Shown here: one piece after another, positions 6,925 to 10,402 of the stretch | How the letters are laid out: each line of letters begins with the position of its first letter | Position numbering within the stretch: position 1 is the stretch's first letter | DNA from: Actinomycetota bacterium | Lineage (GTDB): Bacteria; Actinomycetota; Actinomycetes; Nanopelagicales; Nanopelagicaceae | Direction of reading: 5' to 3' | Length of the DNA: 10,402 bases | NCBI GenBank assembly: GCA_009705075.1 | Contig: WLCY01000004.1 | Coordinates: 1 to 10,402, forward strand | Position numbers and translations under genes: made by a program | Notes under the pieces: generated by a model | The model's database searches: none | What the model was told of the DNA's origin: nothing | The model's input: only the letters and a program-made list of their open reading frames with translations

Positions 6925-7815
6925 CTAGAGCCCGCTATAAGTATGTTTCCCAGTTCCCCAAATATTTATATACACGTAATTAAATAAGAATGTTGATCCT
7001 GCAAATAAACATAACCATGCTGCTTTTCGACCGCGCCAGCCAACAGTTACACGCGCATGTAGATAAGCCGCATATGCAACCCAAGTAATGAAAGCCCAAG
7101 TCTCTTTTGGATCCCAACCCCAATAACGACCCCATGCAGACTCTGCCCAAATTGCACCTGCAATCACTGCAAATGTCCAGAGCGGAAATACAAAGGCAAC
7201 TAAGCGATAAGTAAGTTGGTCTAAAGCCTCAAGTGTTGGCAACTTAAGCGCCCAGGTTGGTCGGCCGCCTTTAGATTCGTAACGATCTAGAATTAAATAA
7301 GTAGCTGCGATGCAATTTGCCAATAAAAACACGCCGCCAGAAACAATCGCGGCAGATACATGTATTGCTAACCAGGTCGACTTGAGCGCTGGTACAAGCG
7401 GTGCGCTCGGACGATAAAGAATAGTAATTGCGGTTCCAAGAGTTAACAACACTGCTATTGCTACTGGAAGTCCAAGCCATCTAACTTTATATTTCCAGAG
7501 CGCAAAGATGTAGGCCCCGGTAAAAGCTAGTGCGCCTGTAATTGAGAATTCATACATATTTCCCCAAGGAACTCGATGTGCTGAAATTCCACGGAAGATT
7601 ACGGCTGCAAGTAGAAATACAAATGCAAGAACTATCATCACGGTACCAATGTCGCCGCTGCGCTTGGTACGAGAAAAATCAAATTTGGTTTTCTCTTCTA
7701 GATTCCGAAGTGAGAAAGCGACTTCAATAGCATGTGCGAAGAATGCGACCGTAAATAAGACCATCGCGGAATAAATCGCATAGTTCGAAAGATAGGCATA
7801 ATTTGTTGAAGTCAC
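6925..7815 (-). CDS. ccsB: Cytochrome c biogenesis protein CcsB (ResC)
   Basis: This polytopic membrane protein of the haem-handling protein family is the partner of ResB in System II cytochrome c maturation, which exports haem and attaches it to apocytochromes. The tryptophan-rich WWD signature WGRYWGWDPKETW is at 228-240, and histidines sit at the expected places (His80 in SAHRVPWGNMYEF, His152 in AIHV, His253 in YLHAR, His291 near the end). At 296 residues with about eight hydrophobic segments it is near normal length, slightly short for an actinobacterial CcsB. It starts at a GTG (7813-7815) only 4 bp after the resB stop with at best a weak GAGAG ribosome binding site, so coupling to resB is likely. 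It is the last gene of the four-gene minus-strand run. Confidence 0.93.
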   Translation of the reverse strand: MTSTNYAYLSNYAIYSAMVLFTVAFFAHAIEVAFSLRNLEEKTKFDFSRTKRSGDIGTVMIVLAFVFLLAAVIFRGISAHRVPWGNMYEFSITGALAFTGAYIFALWKYKVRWLGLPVAIAVLLTLGTAITILYRPSAPLVPALKSTWLAIHVSAAIVSGGVFLLANCIAATYLILDRYESKGGRPTWALKLPTLEALDQLTYRLVAFVFPLWTFAVIAGAIWAESAWGRYWGWDPKETWAFITWVAYAAYLHARVTVGWRGRKAAWLCLFAGSTFLFNYVYINIWGTGKHTYSGL

Positions 7816-7819
7816 GGGA

Positions 7820-9277
7820 CTACTCTCTCATCTCTTTAACAAGTGAATCAATTTCAGATTCAAGGCCTGGTGTTGAATTCTTTGCCAGTCCTGCAACTTC
7901 GACACCTGTTTTATTTGAATTCTCTTTAACCCAAATTCGACGAGATCTTGTAAATAGCGAGGCCAAGAGTCCAAGAATCGCAAGGATGGCGCCGAGCAAT
8001 GCGTATATCTTGCCTGGGTCTTTCACAATTTGCAGATTGACCCAAGGCGTCCAACCTTCAAATGTGATTGAGCCCTCACCAAAATTATTTGTCTCATGCA
8101 ATTTTAAAGTTTCTAATCCAATTCGCTTCATCACTGAGGTATCAAGACGATAAACGGATTGCGGAATACCACTATCCAGACCGAGATCCCCAGTCCAAAT
8201 CGAAATCAAAAGCCGTGGATCGAGAACTTCGGGATAAGTCGAGAAAGCCCCACGCACCGAATTTCTAGCATAAGTCGGGATGAAAGATCCAACAAAACCC
8301 ACCTGAGGTTTCATATCTGGAACTTTGATTGCACCCGTTGAAGTTAAATTTCCATCTTGTGGCAGGAAGATAACTGTTCCTTGAAATTTTATCTCGCCAC
8401 TTTTATCTCGAATGGTTACTAGTGGCGAATAACCATTTGCCTGAAGATAAACCTTGGTAGTTCCAAAAGTTAAGGGAGAATTAACTCTAACAACTTTAGA
8501 AACTTCTTTACCTCCAACTGAATTAGCAACGTTTACTGTTAGCTTGTAATCACTTGGCGCACCAGTCTTTAATTCATAGCTAGCTTTAAAGTCGGTAGCT
8601 GTTATCGAAAATGGTGATAGAGATTTTTCGGATTGCAATTTTCCATAAGAAATTACATCATAGGATGTTGGAGTATTAATAAATCTTTCTCCAACATTAA
8701 TTATCGCATCTCCTTTCATTCCAAAGAGCGAACCAAGAGCAACTCCAACCAAAATTAAAATTAGTGAAAGGTGAAAGAGAAGATTTCCAGTTTCACGCAT
8801 GAAACCTTTCTCCGCTGAAATTGAGTTTGCATCCCGCCTAATTCGGAAATGGTGTTTTTTGAACCAAGCCTCGGCCTTATCTAAAGAGCCAAATTCACTT
8901 TCCGTAAAGAACTCCATGCGATTTAAATTTTTTGGCGTAAGTGGTGGCTTTGCCCTGATTCCCTTTAAGTGTTCAAAAGTTCTCGGAAGTACGCACCCAA
9001 TTAGCGAGATAAATAGCAGAATGTAGATAGAGCTAAACCAGGGCGAGCTATAAACATCAAACATATTTAACTGATCTAAGAATTTTGCTGTTCCTGGATT
9101 GCTTTTGAAGAAATCGCTTACTTTCAGGGGGTTCTGTGAGCGTTGTGGGAAAAGTGAGCCGGGAATAGCTGCTAGCCCTAGTAGTAATAGCAAGATTAGA
9201 GCCGTTCGCATACTTGTAAGTTGGCGCCATAGCCAGCGTAAGGAAGAGCGGGTATCTAGTTCGGAAGTTATGGCCAT
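7820..9277 (-). CDS. resB: Cytochrome c biogenesis protein ResB (Ccs1)
   Basis: ResB/Ccs1 forms the System II cytochrome c synthetase with CcsB. The 485 residues show the family layout: cytoplasmic N-terminus, helix 1 about 25-43 (following LRWLWRQLTSMRTA, then PGSLFPQ), helix 2 about 81-98, a linker, helix 3 about 166-186 with FHLSL carrying a conserved histidine (His169), a large extracytoplasmic domain from about 187 to 420, and helix 4 about 423-443 followed by a cytoplasmic tail. The ATG at 9275-9277 follows the ccdA TAA with no bases between, so initiation most likely depends on ribosomes ending ccdA. The sequence of the outer domain is poorly conserved in this family, and no residue calls are made there. 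Confidence 0.93.
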   Translation of the reverse strand: MAITSELDTRSSLRWLWRQLTSMRTALILLLLLGLAAIPGSLFPQRSQNPLKVSDFFKSNPGTAKFLDQLNMFDVYSSPWFSSIYILLFISLIGCVLPRTFEHLKGIRAKPPLTPKNLNRMEFFTESEFGSLDKAEAWFKKHHFRIRRDANSISAEKGFMRETGNLLFHLSLILILVGVALGSLFGMKGDAIINVGERFINTPTSYDVISYGKLQSEKSLSPFSITATDFKASYELKTGAPSDYKLTVNVANSVGGKEVSKVVRVNSPLTFGTTKVYLQANGYSPLVTIRDKSGEIKFQGTVIFLPQDGNLTSTGAIKVPDMKPQVGFVGSFIPTYARNSVRGAFSTYPEVLDPRLLISIWTGDLGLDSGIPQSVYRLDTSVMKRIGLETLKLHETNNFGEGSITFEGWTPWVNLQIVKDPGKIYALLGAILAILGLLASLFTRSRRIWVKENSNKTGVEVAGLAKNSTPGLESEIDSLVKEMRE

Positions 9278-10009
9278 TTAAATTACCGGCGCGAAATCTG
9301 AAATCAAAGAGCGAAGTGAATTCATGACATCAGCCCATAAGCCTGTTACTTGCAATATCCCGATTAAGATTAAAAAGAGGCCACCAATTAAAGTTAAGAA
9401 GTTTCCATGCTTCGAGATGTATTTTCGTAGGCGGGTAGATTTGTCGAAGAAAGTGCCGACAAGAATAAAAGGCGCACCAAGACCTAGGCAGTACGCGCCA
9501 CTCAAAATCGCTCCGCGAAGCGCGCTTGACTCTTGGAATGAGAGGGTTTGAACTGCGCCCAGTGTTGGCCCAATACAAGGAGTCCAACCAATGCCAAATA
9601 GAAATCCGAGTAATGGCGCTCCGACAAGGCCAGTACGCACTTTCCATACCGGCTTAAATGACCGATAGAACTTATGATTAAAGAGGAAAATTACTCCCAT
9701 AATGATTGTAAGAACCCCTAAGACAAGAGAGACCAATCTGGAATTGCTAGAAATTGTGGAACCGAGTGATCCAAATAGTGCGCCGTATGAGATGAATAGA
9801 AGTGAAAAACCTAAAACAAATAATAATGAGCCAAGTGCAACTCTGCCCCTTCCGCGTATTTCAACCATACCCGCTGCATAAGATAAATAACCTGGAACAA
9901 GTGGAAGAACACACGGAGATGCAAATGAAATTAATCCAGCAATCATTGCAACTCCAGCAGCAATGATCAGGTTGCCATCAAAAATTAAATCGACGAAGGA
10001 GCTAAACAT
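9278..10009 (-). CDS. ccdA: Cytochrome c biogenesis protein CcdA (DsbD-like electron carrier)
   Basis: CcdA is a six-helix membrane protein that passes electrons from cytoplasmic thioredoxin to an extracytoplasmic thioredoxin-like protein, keeping apocytochrome CXXCH thiols reduced. The two redox cysteines are in their usual settings: Cys33 in SFASPCVLPLVPGYLS (28-43) and Cys145 in GWTPCIGPTLGAV (141-153). Helices are predicted near 14-34, 58-80, 90-110, 127-152, 165-188 and 203-224, and 243 residues is standard. The ATG at 10007-10009 overlaps the end of the upstream tlpA-like gene by 8 bp, with a moderate ribosome binding site GGAAG 8 bases upstream. The overlap and the physical partner relationship argue for one operon. 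Confidence 0.94.
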   Translation of the reverse strand: MFSSFVDLIFDGNLIIAAGVAMIAGLISFASPCVLPLVPGYLSYAAGMVEIRGRGRVALGSLLFVLGFSLLFISYGALFGSLGSTISSNSRLVSLVLGVLTIIMGVIFLFNHKFYRSFKPVWKVRTGLVGAPLLGFLFGIGWTPCIGPTLGAVQTLSFQESSALRGAILSGAYCLGLGAPFILVGTFFDKSTRLRKYISKHGNFLTLIGGLFLILIGILQVTGLWADVMNSLRSLISDFAPVI

Positions 10010-10402
10010 TTATGCTACTTCCAGAAACTTTCTCCAATAAGTCACGCAATATTGAGACTGTTACTTGTCCACTTATTCGCGCTGCTACTAAGCCATTCTT
10101 ATCGATTATCAAGGTTGTAGGAATTGCATTGGCCGAAAGTGACCCTCGAAAGCTAGCAATAACTGCATCATCTGTAAGAGTCGGATAACTAATCTTGAAT
10201 CGATTTACAAAACTTAACGCTGAACTTTGATTGTCTCTTGTAAGAATTCCAACAAATTGTAGATCAGGATTCTTGATTGCAAATTCGGAGAGCGTTGGAG
10301 CCTCCGCTCTACATGGTGAACACCAGGAAGCCCAGACATTTACTACAGTCACTTTGCCAATCTCGCTAGTAAATTTCCCGCCTCCTAAAATTTCACCTGA
10401 TA
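10002..10402 (-). CDS. TlpA/ResA-like thiol-disulfide oxidoreductase, 5'-truncated by window edge
   Basis: This thioredoxin-fold protein is probably anchored to or exported across the membrane, and reduces apocytochrome c using electrons from CcdA. The frame is open to the right edge; the visible 5' part encodes SGEILGGGKFTSEIGK before VTVVNVWASWCSPC, which fits the usual ligand-strand-GK-vvvNFWAsWC start of a TlpA domain. The codons of the CSPC active site are at 10311-10322. The IPTTLIID segment supplies the usual cis-proline. The internal GTG at 10350-10352 is not a credible start, because conserved domain sequence lies before it. The N-terminal signal or anchor is outside the window. Its TAG overlaps the ccdA start by 8 bp. 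ResA is the expected role from context, but the substrate cannot be told from the sequence. Confidence 0.9.
   Translation of the reverse strand, partial: SGEILGGGKFTSEIGKVTVVNVWASWCSPCRAEAPTLSEFAIKNPDLQFVGILTRDNQSSALSFVNRFKISYPTLTDDAVIASFRGSLSANAIPTTLIIDKNGLVAARISGQVTVSILRDLLEKVSGSSINV

Noticed and set aside
10350..10352. GTG as the start of the TlpA-like gene, which would make it complete
   Set aside because: The frame stays open to the window edge and the preceding residues (GEILGGGKFTSEIGK) belong to the conserved beginning of the thioredoxin domain. Starting here would leave no signal or anchor and half a domain edge.

Overview
The window looks like a piece of chromosome from an AT-rich actinobacterium. 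The gene order, a men cluster followed by a small PLDc_N membrane protein and then a System II cytochrome c maturation cluster, and the Streptomyces/Mycobacterium-like MenF, MenC and MenE sequences point to Actinobacteria. The low GC content (roughly low-to-mid 40s percent by eye, not computed) and very tight packing would suit a streamlined freshwater lineage such as Nanopelagicales (acI). That placement is inference. Coding density is near total: no stretch over about 40 bases lacks a gene, and I see no RNA gene, mobile element, CRISPR array or long repeat.

Layout. Positions 1-87 hold the 3' end of a probable BioY biotin transporter gene. Positions 108-6646 carry six menaquinone genes in three blocks: menF (+), then menB-menC-menD (-, 4719 down to 1292), then menE-menA (+, 4759-6646). 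The last block is followed by a small PLDc_N membrane protein (6656-6910). menB and menE diverge from a 39-bp gap whose centre, TAGCCTA, reads as an actinobacterial -10 element (TANNNT) on both strands. menF and menD converge and overlap by 49 bp at their 3' ends. From 6925 to the right edge, four minus-strand genes, read right to left, encode a TlpA/ResA-like thioredoxin (its 5' end is cut by the window), CcdA, ResB/Ccs1 and CcsB/ResC.

How the genes work together. MenF, MenD, MenC, MenE, MenB and MenA take chorismate through isochorismate, SEPHCHC, o-succinylbenzoate, OSB-CoA and DHNA-CoA to demethylmenaquinone. MenH (SHCHC synthase), a DHNA-CoA thioesterase and the final methyltransferase (MenG/UbiE) are needed for the full route but are not in this window. 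The second cluster supplies reductant (CcdA to the TlpA-like protein) and haem delivery/ligation (ResB-CcsB) for c-type cytochromes. The two halves therefore build the quinone pool and the cytochrome c side of one respiratory chain.

I see no previously undescribed system here; these are known housekeeping pathways. The points most worth a second look are the symmetric divergent promoter between menB and menE, the 49-bp antisense overlap of menF and menD, an E. coli-type (bicarbonate-type, QTGP) MenB in an actinobacterial setting, and the pattern of strong Shine-Dalgarno sites only at GTG-started menB and menD.
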